A stretch of 64,000 nt of DNA, taken from positions 2,780,501 to 2,844,500 of the forward strand of contig NZ_JBBOWV010000001.1 in NCBI RefSeq assembly GCF_038007305.1, written 5' to 3'. This document shows, one piece after another, positions 1 to 7,004 of the stretch. Each line of letters opens with the position of its first letter. Positions within the stretch are counted from its first letter, which is position 1. The notes beneath the pieces were generated by a model, which saw only the letters and a program-made list of their open reading frames with translations, was not told the origin of the DNA and did no database searches. Both the position numbers and the translations under genes were made by a program. Source of the DNA: Solibacillus sp. FSL W7-1436. GTDB taxonomy: Bacteria > Bacillota > Bacilli > Bacillales_A > Planococcaceae.

Positions 1-18
1 TGATCAGACGTAGTGATG

Positions 19-28
19 TTCTAATATA
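19..28 (+). repeat. single TTCTAATA unit at window edge
   Basis: One TTCTAATATA unit lies 50 bases from the 3' end of the convergent cheX-like gene. It matches the repeat unit of the three arrays described at 6633-6940, 21659-21852 and 43106-43280. In the 21.6 kb array the last unit sits about 57 bases from the next convergent gene, so this could be the last unit of a fourth array that begins outside the window. A single unit could also be chance. Confidence 0.3.
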
Positions 29-40
29 ATTCAACTAAAA

Positions 41-69
41 AAACCTTTCATTGACATAATCAATAAAAG
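41..69 (-). terminator. intrinsic terminator of cheX-like gene
   Basis: On the minus strand CCTTTTATTGA pairs with TCAATGAAAGG with one mismatch, followed by a run of seven T. It begins nine bases after the cheX-like stop codon. Confidence 0.7.
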
Positions 70-77
70 GTAATAAT

Positions 78-539
78 TTACTCTTCTTCAGTATCAATTG
101 TATAAAGAATAATTAAATCCCCGATACCTTCCAATATGGCCGGTATTTTAAATGCTTGCTTAAAACCGTATAATTTCGTATGTCCGACCATCACGGTAGG
201 TGGCGTAATATCAAGCTCCAAATCATGTTGGACCGTATATGTACATAAATTACCGGCAATCATATTCCCCAGTTCGCCTGTAAAGGACTCGAGCATAGCA
301 CCCTCTAAAGGCATTCCGAACATCGCGGAGCCGATTGCACTAAAACTTTCCGGTGTGCCATCGATGATAATTCTTCCTTTAATATCACCAACTAATCCAA
401 TTAGCACTCCCATCTCAAGTTGTTCATACGGTTCATTTATGATAGAAGGAGATTTTACATCTATAATCATAGGCAGTATTGTTTTTATTGAATGAATTGT
501 CCCGTTTAAAATAGTTTGAATGTGCGCCGAATTACTCAA
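78..539 (-). CDS. cheX: CheX/CheC-family chemotaxis phosphatase
   Basis: A 153-aa single-domain protein of the CheX/CheC/FliY family, which dephosphorylates the response regulator CheY-P in the cytoplasm. The family's catalytic E-x-x-N pair is visible as Glu89 and Asn92 in FTGELGNMIAGN, and the length fits CheX, which has one such motif. The start is TTG at 539, with an AAGGAG Shine-Dalgarno about 8 bases upstream. The gene stands alone and is followed by its own terminator; no other chemotaxis gene is in the window. The fold assignment is from motif and length. Whether it acts on CheY or in another signalling context is inference. Confidence 0.8.
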   Translation of the reverse strand: MSNSAHIQTILNGTIHSIKTILPMIIDVKSPSIINEPYEQLEMGVLIGLVGDIKGRIIIDGTPESFSAIGSAMFGMPLEGAMLESFTGELGNMIAGNLCTYTVQHDLELDITPPTVMVGHTKLYGFKQAFKIPAILEGIGDLIILYTIDTEEE

Positions 540-623
540 TAATGTTTTCTCCTTACTAGACTTTTAATTCATATTAACATGTTACTTTAGTGTATGTATA
601 GAAGAAATTAAAATCAGACTGTA

Positions 624-652
624 TTGACAGAAAATTTCGGAGCATATATAAT
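624..652 (+). promoter_or_regulatory. consensus sigma-A promoter for the 26-aa gene
   Basis: TTGACA (624-629) and TATAAT (647-652) are separated by exactly 17 bases. Both hexamers are perfect consensus. The promoter reads into the Fur box and the small ORF at 694. Confidence 0.88.
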
Positions 653-657
653 GAAAA

Positions 658-672
658 TGATAATTATTATCA
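658..672. promoter_or_regulatory. Fur box (7-1-7 palindrome)
   Basis: TGATAATTATTATCA is a perfect 7-1-7 inverted repeat, the core Fur site known from Bacillus. It starts five bases after the -10 hexamer and covers the expected transcription start, so bound Fur would block initiation when iron is plentiful. The match is visible in the sequence. Regulation by Fur rather than PerR is inferred from the family consensus. Confidence 0.85.
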
Positions 673-693
673 TTAAATAGGGCGGTGTTTAAA

Positions 694-774
694 ATGTTGT
701 ATGCTTTTATCGGGGCAACAGTAATCGTTTATTTGGCAATTGGAAACTATGTGTTAAAAAATACAGCGAACTAG
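694..774 (+). CDS. 26-aa iron-regulated small membrane peptide (predicted)
   Basis: The frame runs ATG to TAG and encodes 26 residues beginning MLYAFIGATVIVYLAIGNYV and ending in a short Lys/Asn/Thr tail. About 18 residues form a hydrophobic stretch able to span a membrane. An AGGGCGGTG-like ribosome binding site precedes the ATG. The gene has a perfect promoter, a Fur box over the start point and a strong terminator, so it is a complete independent transcription unit. Bacillus makes small Fur-controlled proteins (FbpA, FbpB, FbpC) that help an sRNA spare iron. This peptide is more hydrophobic, and I do not claim homology. Function is unknown; a role under iron limitation is inferred from the operator alone. 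Confidence 0.65.
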   Translation: MLYAFIGATVIVYLAIGNYVLKNTAN

Positions 775-799
775 AAGTGAAATATAGAAAATTATTCAT

Positions 800-828
800 C
801 GCATTGCCCCTTAGGCAATGCGATTTTT
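800..828 (+). terminator. intrinsic terminator after the 26-aa gene
   Basis: CGCATTGCC (800-808) pairs with GGCAATGCG (814-822) around a 5-base loop, followed by ATTTTT. It ends the Fur-controlled transcript 26 bases after the stop codon. Confidence 0.88.
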
Positions 829-977
829 ATGTTTGTGCGGGAGCGGATGCCGGTACAGGAGATGAGAATGCCGTATCATCCGCTTTCATTGGTTATGCTA
901 AATGTTAGAATTATACAATATATTTACACGGGAAAAAGGAAATAATAACTGGAGAGGAGGGTAAATGATAGTAAAAT

Positions 978-1014
978 GAGGAGGTGAGCAGCTAGTTACG
1001 GCAACTAGTGTCCA
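978..1014 (+). promoter_or_regulatory. hairpin between Shine-Dalgarno and start codon of glsA
   Basis: A strong GAGGAGGTGA site (978-987) lies 27 bases before the only plausible ATG (1015); an in-frame TAG at 1006 excludes a longer protein. Between them CTAGTT (992-997) pairs with AACTAG (1003-1008). Folding this 17-base hairpin out would shorten the gap between the end of the site and the ATG to about 10 bases. The geometry is seen; the effect on translation is inference. Confidence 0.5.
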
Positions 1015-1935
1015 ATGAACAAACTACAAAAAATTTATGAACAGGCAAAGCAAATGACAGCAAGTGGCCAGGTCGCCTCGTATATACCAGCGCTTGCTGC
1101 TGCGAATAATGATTTATTTGCGGTAAGTTTACTAAGTGCAGAACAGGAAATCGAATTAGGTGATTGTACAGAAACGTTTACGCTTCAAAGTGTCGTGAAA
1201 GTAATCAGTTTTATGGTCGCAGCAAATCATCACGGTATTGAGGAGATCATGCATTATGTTGATGTGGAGCCGACAGGAGACTCCTTCAATTCGATCGTCC
1301 GCTTGGAAGGTCATAATAATAAGCCATTCAATCCGATGATTAATGCGGGGGCGATAACGATTGCTTCGTTACTTCCGGGTGAGACAATGTTTGAAAAAGT
1401 GAAATCTGTCACGGCATATTTAGAAAAGATGATCGGAAAGAAAGTGCATATTAATAATGAAATCTATTTTTCCGAGTACCAGTCGGCAGATTATAACCGG
1501 GCAATCGCCTATATTTTACAGGCGAATGGTTTCCTGAAATCTGATGTAGAGGAAGCGCTTCAAGTCTATTTACAGCTCTGCTCGATTTCAGTAGATGTGT
1601 CGGATTTAGCGAAAATGGCCTATTATTTTGCGACTAATGGAAAGGGTAGTGAAGCTTGCTGCAATAAAGAGGTCATTAATATAGCAAAAGCTTTAATGCT
1701 CACATGCGGAATGTACAATGCATCCGGAAAATTTGCAGCATTTGTAGGGTTGCCGGCAAAGAGCGGTGTATCCGGGGCTATCATTGCCGTAGTCCGAAAT
1801 GGTGAAATAGAACAATTGAAAGGTCCGATTGGAATCGGCATATATGGACCAGCAATCGATCAGGTCGGCAATAGTGTAGCAGGCATCGATTTTTTGATGC
1901 ATCTGTCAAAGGAATACGATTTATTTTGTCTCTAA
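1015..1935 (+). CDS. glsA: glutaminase
   Basis: A 306-aa glutaminase of the GlsA family, a serine-dependent beta-lactamase-fold enzyme that hydrolyses L-glutamine to glutamate and ammonia in the cytoplasm. The S-x-x-K motif is FTLQSVVKV (Ser59, Lys62). NPMINAGAI follows near residues 105-113, and the GVSG element lies near residue 252. Length matches the usual 305-310 residues, so the protein is complete. It is transcribed alone and ends at a strong bidirectional terminator. The start is set by an in-frame stop three codons upstream, leaving the good ribosome binding site unusually distant (see the hairpin at 978-1014). Confidence 0.93.
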   Translation: MNKLQKIYEQAKQMTASGQVASYIPALAAANNDLFAVSLLSAEQEIELGDCTETFTLQSVVKVISFMVAANHHGIEEIMHYVDVEPTGDSFNSIVRLEGHNNKPFNPMINAGAITIASLLPGETMFEKVKSVTAYLEKMIGKKVHINNEIYFSEYQSADYNRAIAYILQANGFLKSDVEEALQVYLQLCSISVDVSDLAKMAYYFATNGKGSEACCNKEVINIAKALMLTCGMYNASGKFAAFVGLPAKSGVSGAIIAVVRNGEIEQLKGPIGIGIYGPAIDQVGNSVAGIDFLMHLSKEYDLFCL

Positions 1936-1940
1936 TAGAA

Positions 1941-1980
1941 AAAAGGAACATACCTGCAAGAGTGAAGGTATGTTCCTTTT
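1941..1980. terminator. bidirectional terminator glsA / ABC-F
   Basis: AAAAGGAACATACCT (1941-1955) pairs perfectly with AGGTATGTTCCTTTT (1966-1980). The A and T tracts on either side let it serve both convergent genes. Confidence 0.9.
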
Positions 1981-1983
1981 AGT

Positions 1984-3444
1984 TTAACAATAAGGAAGAA
2001 GTTCAATAATTTTCGTTGCCGTGTTTTTTACGAAAGTTGCGTCATGCTCCACAAATAATAAAGTCGGTTTAAATTGAGCAATCATTTTTTCAATCTGCTG
2101 CTGGTTAAATACATCCAAATAGTTCAGCGGTTCATCCCAAATATAAAATTCTGCTTCGAGTCCGAGCGACTTAGAAAATTCGACTTTCTTTTGCTGACCC
2201 ATGCTCATTTTTTCGATTGGTACTTGAAAAACATCACGGTTAAAACCGAAAATACGTAAATTGTTCAAAAATAATGTGTAGTCGATTTGCTGTTCAAAGG
2301 CAAAATCTTTTAACATCCCCCGGTTAACCTCATAATTTTGGCGGATGACACTTGTGCTCAATCCTTGCGGCATCATCATTTCGCCGTCTGCCGAACCGGA
2401 AAATGTACCTTGTAAATATTGAACAAGTGATGTTTTACCACTGCCGTTCGGTCCGACAATGGCAACTTGTTCCCCTTGAAAAATTTCAAAAGAAATGGGT
2501 TGGAACAGTGGTTGATCATTGTAGCTTAACGTAAGGTTTTTCACCCGAAGGACAGGATTACGATGCTTAAATTGACAGTTGATCGTCAAATCGCTTATCG
2601 TTTCAATATTTTTCAACAGCTTCGTTTTATCCTCGATTTTTTCCTGTGTGCGTTTTTCAATTGCTTTTGCTCGTTTATTCATTCGCTTTGCAATGGCATT
2701 CCCGAACGGTTCATTCCCTGAAGGCTTTTCACGTTGCGCCGCCCAGTTGGACTTTTCACGAGCCGTTTTTTGCAGCCGGTTGATTTCCGTGTTTAAAGAG
2801 CGATTTTGCTCAAGTTCAAACTCGTCCTGCAGCTTCTTCTGCTGTTCATAGATTGAGAAGTTCCCTTTGTATAGGCTAAGCTGGCTTTTTTCAATCGCCA
2901 AAATATGCGTGACCACTTCATCGATAAATTGTCGGTCATGACTGACGACGATAAAGCCTTTTTTCTTTTTTAAATAGTTTGCAACGATAGACCGGCCTTT
3001 CATATCGAGATGATTCGTCGGTTCATCGAGCAGAAGAAAACGATTTTCCTCACAGAAGACAGCAGCAAGCATAACTTTTGTTTGTTCGCCGCCTGACAAT
3101 TGCTCAAAGGGCATCCATAACAACGATGGATCGAGCGACAAAAGCTGACATTCCCGCTCAAGCTTCCATAACTCAGCTGGCATTACTGCATCAATCGCAT
3201 AATACGTACTAACTTTCGGATCCTGAATGGCAAGGGGGAAATAATGAAACTCTTCATCACTTGATACTGTTCCGCTATACGGTAATTTGTTTTGCAGCAA
3301 ATGAAGCAGCGTCGTTTTTCCACGACCATTACGGCCGATCAGACCAAGTTTCCAAGTATTATCGATCGTTATGTTAATGTTGTTAAATAATGGTTCTTCA
3401 AGTAAGTCATAGCTAAATGATATATTTTTCATTTCTATTGGCAT
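1984..3444 (-). CDS. ABC-F ATPase, Lsa/Vga-like (ribosome protection type)
   Basis: A 486-aa protein with two ABC ATPase domains and no membrane segment, the ABC-F layout. Domain 1 has the Walker A GLIGRNGRGKTTLL, signature LSGGEQTKV and Walker B FLLLDEPTNHLD. A charged coiled linker follows (about residues 205-290). Domain 2 has GPNGSGKTSLV, MSMGQQKKVEF and IWDEPLNYLD. The WDEPLNYLD form and ~490-residue length resemble the antibiotic-resistance ABC-Fs (Lsa, Vga, Msr), which bind the ribosomal E site and dislodge drugs such as lincosamides, streptogramins A and pleuromutilins. Start ATG has GGAGG 9 bases upstream. The long leader contains an apparent attenuator, also typical of drug-inducible ABC-F genes. 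Drug specificity cannot be read from the sequence. Confidence 0.82.
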   Translation of the reverse strand: MPIEMKNISFSYDLLEEPLFNNINITIDNTWKLGLIGRNGRGKTTLLHLLQNKLPYSGTVSSDEEFHYFPLAIQDPKVSTYYAIDAVMPAELWKLERECQLLSLDPSLLWMPFEQLSGGEQTKVMLAAVFCEENRFLLLDEPTNHLDMKGRSIVANYLKKKKGFIVVSHDRQFIDEVVTHILAIEKSQLSLYKGNFSIYEQQKKLQDEFELEQNRSLNTEINRLQKTAREKSNWAAQREKPSGNEPFGNAIAKRMNKRAKAIEKRTQEKIEDKTKLLKNIETISDLTINCQFKHRNPVLRVKNLTLSYNDQPLFQPISFEIFQGEQVAIVGPNGSGKTSLVQYLQGTFSGSADGEMMMPQGLSTSVIRQNYEVNRGMLKDFAFEQQIDYTLFLNNLRIFGFNRDVFQVPIEKMSMGQQKKVEFSKSLGLEAEFYIWDEPLNYLDVFNQQQIEKMIAQFKPTLLFVEHDATFVKNTATKIIELLPYC

Positions 3445-3474
3445 ATATGCATACCTCCAAATTTTGATTTGAAA

Positions 3475-3622
3475 GTATACGCATTCACAAAGAATATTTG
3501 TATATAAAAAATCCTTCTGAAAAAGTCAGAAGGATTAGTAATCATACGTAAATAAGCCTTTAAGTTCGCTAAAGGAGCATAAATGGGCAGACTAATCCTA
3601 TTTTATGTGAAAATGCGTATAC
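3475..3622 (-). promoter_or_regulatory. attenuator-type leader of the ABC-F gene
   Basis: Reading the minus strand toward the gene, the leader holds: (1) an outer 15-bp inverted repeat, GTATACGCATT..CACA at 3622-3606 with TGTGAATGCGTATAC at 3489-3475, with a 2-base bulge; (2) an antiterminator pairing of AGGATTAGT (3599-3591) with ACTAATCCT (3539-3531), perfect over 9 bp; (3) an intrinsic terminator whose 5' arm reuses the same ACTAATCC strand. A small CCTTTA/TAAAGG hairpin and a three-codon ORF (ATG CTC CTT TAG) lie between. Pairings 2 and 3 are mutually exclusive, the hallmark of attenuation. Induction by ribosome-targeting drugs is inferred from known ABC-F leaders. Confidence 0.72.
3510..3536 (-). 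terminator. terminator inside the ABC-F leader
   Basis: On the minus strand AATCCTTCTGA pairs with TCAGAAGGATT, followed by TTTTTATA. It lies 65 bases upstream of the ABC-F start codon, with no gene upstream that needs it on that strand. Confidence 0.85.
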
Positions 3623-3861
3623 ATTTTTACGTGTAAAATAGAATTATTTAATCATCAGCCATTCATTTTCCTTTCCAGTAAATTACTAGTAGTATGCCAT
3701 AGATTGTTTGGGAATTCAACCCTCTTATCCATGGAACATTTCCAAAATGAAATCCGAGTTAAGAAGGATATGAAATGGACATGACTTATATTAGTAAACG
3801 AAAAATAAAATTGTTTACAAATAATATAACATATATTATAAATGTTATAGAGGTGATATTT

Positions 3862-4590
3862 TTGGAAATTCAAAATGTTTCAACGGAAGCACTTGTAAAA
3901 GGATATGAGATGAAACAGGATTGTTATCACTGTTTGTATTGTAATGAGTCCTATCATTTAGAAGAAGTCTTTCCATATGACAATCGTTTTCTGACAGCGG
4001 AAGGGATGATTAAAAAGCATATGGAGCTGGCACATACTTCTCCATTTCATGCATTGCTTGCATTAGATAAAAAGGTGAGCGGGTTATCCGATGTTCAAAT
4101 TGAAATGATGCAGCATTTTTTCGAAGGCAAAACCGATCAGGAAATTGTAAATGACAGCAATATGTCGAGTGTATCCACAGTTCGCCAGCATCGCTTTAAA
4201 CTTCGCGAAAAGGAAAAACAGGCAAAAATTTTTGTTGCACTCATGCAGCTAATGAAAAACCCTGAACATTATCAAATACATAAAGGGGCGAGACAAGTGG
4301 ACGAACGTTACAGTATTGACCAGAAGGAACGTGAAAAAGTACTGACTACCTATTTTAAAAATGGGTTGGATGCGGGGATTGAAACGATTCCAAGTAAAGA
4401 AAAGAAAAAACTCATTATCCTTCAGCATATATTAAAGCGTTTTGAGGCTGGGAAGCACCATCATGAAAAAGATGTAAATGAAATTTTAAAGACTGTCCAT
4501 GATGATTTTGTATCTCTGCGCCGTCATCTTATCGAGTACGGCTTTATGGAGCGGAGTGACGATGGTTCCGAGTACTGGGTGAAAAAGTAG
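3862..4590 (+). CDS. DUF2087 domain protein with LuxR-like HTH
   Basis: A 242-aa cytoplasmic protein. The N-terminal third carries two Cys pairs' worth of a zinc-ribbon-like patch (CYHCLYC). The middle (about 80-140) reads like a GerE/LuxR-type helix-turn-helix (LSDVQIEMMQHFFEGKTDQE then VSTVRQHRFKLREKEKQAK). The last 95 residues (ERYSIDQKEREKVL to YWVKK) match DUF2087, a domain often found in small transcription regulators. TTG at 3862 is chosen because AGAGGTGAT sits just upstream; a longer in-frame reading from 3775 has no ribosome site. It is followed 11 bases later by the DUF6176 gene and is probably co-transcribed. Target unknown. Confidence 0.72.
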   Translation: MEIQNVSTEALVKGYEMKQDCYHCLYCNESYHLEEVFPYDNRFLTAEGMIKKHMELAHTSPFHALLALDKKVSGLSDVQIEMMQHFFEGKTDQEIVNDSNMSSVSTVRQHRFKLREKEKQAKIFVALMQLMKNPEHYQIHKGARQVDERYSIDQKEREKVLTTYFKNGLDAGIETIPSKEKKKLIILQHILKRFEAGKHHHEKDVNEILKTVHDDFVSLRRHLIEYGFMERSDDGSEYWVKK

Positions 4591-4601
4591 GAGGTCTTTC
4601 A

Positions 4602-4949
4602 ATGAAGGTAGAGCTGACAAGATATCGTGTGAAATCGGGGAAAACTTCTAAAGTAGCAGAGTGGATGGAATTTTTAAATAATCATATGGAAGATGTACTC
4701 GTAACACTTGAGGGAGAGAAGATGTATGTGGAAACGATTTTTCACGAACATCTGAATGGCGAAGAATATTTATACTGGTATTCGGTGCAAGGCAGCGGTG
4801 GGGTGGATGTAGATGATTCAACCCATTGGATTGATAAAAAGCATCTGGAATACTGGGAGGAATGCATCGATGAAAGTTTTGGTTCTATCGATTTAAGAAC
4901 AGAAGTCGTTATGATTCCTGGAAAAGTACGGGCTAGTATGAACTGTTAA
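4602..4949 (+). CDS. DUF6176 family small protein
   Basis: A 115-aa soluble, acidic protein. The opening MKVELTRYRVKSGKTSKVAEWMEFL and the later ETIFHEHLNGEEYLYWYSVQG resemble the DUF6176 family, ferredoxin-like-fold proteins of unknown role. It has a good AGGAGG site and lies 11 bases after the DUF2087 gene, so the two likely form an operon. No catalytic motif is apparent. Family assignment is by resemblance only. Confidence 0.6.
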   Translation: MKVELTRYRVKSGKTSKVAEWMEFLNNHMEDVLVTLEGEKMYVETIFHEHLNGEEYLYWYSVQGSGGVDVDDSTHWIDKKHLEYWEECIDESFGSIDLRTEVVMIPGKVRASMNC

Positions 4950-5170
4950 TGATATAGCAATTCACAATATTAGGAAAATGTATTTTCTGAAAATGAAATT
5001 CTCTTTTTTTGATTTTTAATAAAAAGCATTTATTTTTGTCCTTTAAACGAGAAAACCAACTAAAATTATACGATTATCTTAATGTTAATCAAAATACTTG
5101 TATTATAGTAGCAAAATATTATATTATATCCCTATTGATAAACTTGGTTTTAATAATAGGAGGAATTATT

Positions 5171-6220
5171 TTGTTGCAAATGGCAATTACGGGTATCCTT
5201 TGTGGTGCTCTTTTAGGTTTTGTGATGCAACGTGGACGTTTCTGTTTAACAGGCGGTTTCCGTGATATGTACATCGCAAAAGATAATCGTATGTTTTATG
5301 CTTTACTAGTAGCCATTGCAGTTCAAGCTGTAGGTGTATTCCTACTGATTGAGGCAGGGGCGTTTGAATATACAGCAGGTCAGTTCCCATTATGGGCGAC
5401 GATTGCAGGCGCATTTATTTTCGGTATCGGGATAATTTTAGCAGGTGGCTGTGCGACAGGTACTTGGTATCGTGCGGGTGAAGGCTTAATCGGAAGCTGG
5501 ATCGCATTGGCATTTTATATGTTAATGGCAGCTGTTATGAAGTCAGGTCCATTAGCACAATTTACAGTTGATGCACGTACACCGGTAGTCGGTACGGATT
5601 CAATTGCCGATACATTCGGCATTAATGTCTGGTTTTTAGTTATTCCGTTTGTTGCATTGGTGGCATTCATCGTTTATCGTGAATTACGCAAACCACGTGT
5701 GAAGATTCCAGGCTTGAAACCTAAGAAAACAGGCTTGGCGCATATTTTATTCGAAAAACGCTGGAATCCGTATGTGACAGCAATTTTAATCGGTTTGATC
5801 GCAACATTGGCTTGGCCGTTAAGTGCGGCATCAGGACGTATTTTCGGTTTAGGGATTACAACACCTTCAGCAAACGTTCTGCAGTTTTTAGTAACCGGGG
5901 ACTTAGACATCATTAACTGGGGTGTATTCCTTGTAATGGGTATTTTATTCGGTTCTTACTTTGCTGCTAAAATGAGCGGTGAATTCCGTTTACGTACACC
6001 AGATACAAAAACAGTTGTACGCAGCTCAGGCGGCGGTATCTTAATGGGATTCGGCGCAAGTATTGCAGGCGGCTGTTCAATCGGGAACGGTCTTGTAATG
6101 ACATCTATGATGACTTGGTCAGGATGGGTTGCTTTACTATTCATGATTTTGGGTACATGGACAGCATCATACTTTGTATTTGTGCGTCCATCAAAAAAAC
6201 GTGCAACAGCGCGTGCTTAA
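5171..6220 (+). CDS. tsuA: YeeE/TsuA-type thiosulfate (sulfur) uptake membrane protein
   Basis: A 349-aa polytopic membrane protein of the YeeE/YedE family. TsuA members import thiosulfate through three stacked cysteines in short Gly-rich hairpins. The expected cysteines are seen: Cys25 in GRFCLTGG, about Cys94 in AGGCATGTW and about Cys301 in AGGCSIGNGL. Roughly nine to ten hydrophobic helices are visible. TTG at 5171 is preferred because AGGAGG lies exactly 7 bases upstream; the in-frame stretch before it lacks a ribosome site. The next gene, 13 bases downstream, encodes the TusA-like partner, matching the YeeE-YeeD (TsuA-TsuB) pairing. The substrate is inferred from the family. Confidence 0.85.
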   Translation: MLQMAITGILCGALLGFVMQRGRFCLTGGFRDMYIAKDNRMFYALLVAIAVQAVGVFLLIEAGAFEYTAGQFPLWATIAGAFIFGIGIILAGGCATGTWYRAGEGLIGSWIALAFYMLMAAVMKSGPLAQFTVDARTPVVGTDSIADTFGINVWFLVIPFVALVAFIVYRELRKPRVKIPGLKPKKTGLAHILFEKRWNPYVTAILIGLIATLAWPLSAASGRIFGLGITTPSANVLQFLVTGDLDIINWGVFLVMGILFGSYFAAKMSGEFRLRTPDTKTVVRSSGGGILMGFGASIAGGCSIGNGLVMTSMMTWSGWVALLFMILGTWTASYFVFVRPSKKRATARA

Positions 6221-6233
6221 GGAGAGAAATGAC

Positions 6234-6458
6234 ATGAAAAAAACATTAGAAGTATTAGGTATGGTTTGTCCGTTTCCATTAATCGAAGCAAAAGAAGCGA
6301 TTAAAGAGTTAAACACAGGCGATGAGCTGGAAGTACAATTCGATTGTACTCAAGGCACGGAATCAATTCCACGCTGGGCAGCAGAAGACGGCCATGAAGT
6401 AACGAACTACGAGCAATTAGGCGAAGCTTCTTGGACAATCACAATTAAGAAAAAATAA
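6234..6458 (+). CDS. tsuB: TusA/YeeD-type sulfur carrier protein
   Basis: A 74-aa TusA-fold protein with the sulfur-carrying Cys in the CPFPL motif (Cys13, MVCPFPLIEAKEA). YeeD/TsuB proteins work with the YeeE/TsuA channel and are needed for thiosulfate uptake or intracellular sulfur transfer. The gene sits 13 bases after the channel gene with its own GGAGAG site and ends at a strong terminator, so the pair is one operon. Full length for the family. Confidence 0.87.
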   Translation: MKKTLEVLGMVCPFPLIEAKEAIKELNTGDELEVQFDCTQGTESIPRWAAEDGHEVTNYEQLGEASWTITIKKK

Positions 6459-6473
6459 CTTTCAAGTTACAGG

Positions 6474-6504
6474 CAGCACCTTGATTCATGAGGTGCTGTT
6501 TTTT
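6474..6504 (+). terminator. terminator of the tsuA-tsuB operon
   Basis: CAGCACCT (6474-6481) pairs with AGGTGCTG (6491-6498), followed by six T. A G-rich stretch (about 6508-6537) follows it. Confidence 0.88.
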
Positions 6505-6632
6505 ATTTGGGTGATAGGCTGGATAGGGGTGGGTGTGCATATTACCCGACACTAAAGTAGTGATTTAATTTTATTTAATAAAGTTATCAAGGTAAATAGA
6601 AAATCAAAAGAAATATAGTCCATGACAGGTTT

Positions 6633-6940
6633 TTTATTAGAACAGTTGAGGGAGTTATTAGAAAAACTCGGGTCGGTATTAGAAGATTGAACAGCGATAT
6701 TCGAAAAATGCGTGCCGAACACTACTTTTGACTGAAGATTTATTGGGGAAGTACTTGGCTTGGATTTTTATTAGAACAATTTAACGGTTTATTAGAAAAA
6801 GTCAGAGGGTTATTAGAAGATCCATCGGTGATATTAGAACATTCCGCACACTTATTAGAAGAACAGGGGAATTTATTAGAAAACCGGCAATTTATTAGAA
6901 CAAATAAAATTATATTAGATAATTTCCGATTATATTAGAA
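6633..6940 (-). repeat. intergenic array of TTCTAATAAA units (copy A)
   Basis: This fills the 545-base gap between the tsuB terminator and the convergent LysR gene. On the minus strand, ATTAGAA cores start (plus coordinates) at 6934, 6914, 6894, 6875, 6854, 6833, 6812, 6791 and 6770: steps 20, 20, 19, then five of 21. After a gap with a degenerate unit near 6742, a further block follows at 6699 (ATTCGAA), 6678, 6657 and 6636, again in steps of 21. Spacers share no sequence. The array starts 64 bases past the LysR stop after a GGGGG run. The same layout occurs at 21.7 and 43.1 kb. Function unknown. Confidence 0.85.
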
Positions 6941-6980
6941 AATCCCCCGACGGCACCGTTCATCAACTCTTAATAATAGA

Positions 6981-7004
6981 CAAAAGGGACTAATGGATAG
7001 CCCC
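6981..7004 (-). terminator. terminator overlapping the LysR stop codon
   Basis: On the minus strand GGGGCTA pairs with TAGTCCC (one G-U), then TTTTG. The 5' arm begins within the TAG stop codon. The T tract is short, so this is a modest prediction. Confidence 0.55.

Noticed and set aside
3775-3861. N-terminal extension of the DUF2087 protein
   Set aside because: No ribosome site at the upstream start; the TTG at 3862 has AGAGGTGAT just before it, and the extra residues look like translated AT-rich promoter DNA.
5009-5170. N-terminal extension of the TsuA-like protein
   Set aside because: The added residues are not part of the family and there is no ribosome site; AGGAGG is spaced for TTG 5171.
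6622-6690. A 22-codon ATG frame inside copy A (MTGFLLEQLRELLEKLGSVLED)
   Set aside because: No ribosome binding site, and its content is produced by the repeat units; not supported as a gene.
6768-6936. The complementary strand of arrays A and C reads as LLExxxx heptads, like a coiled-coil peptide
   Set aside because: No start codon or ribosome site precedes the frame at 6768. Copy B has in-frame stops, the 19- and 20-bp steps break the frame, and TTATTAGAA is kept at synonymous positions. The periodicity is better explained at DNA level.
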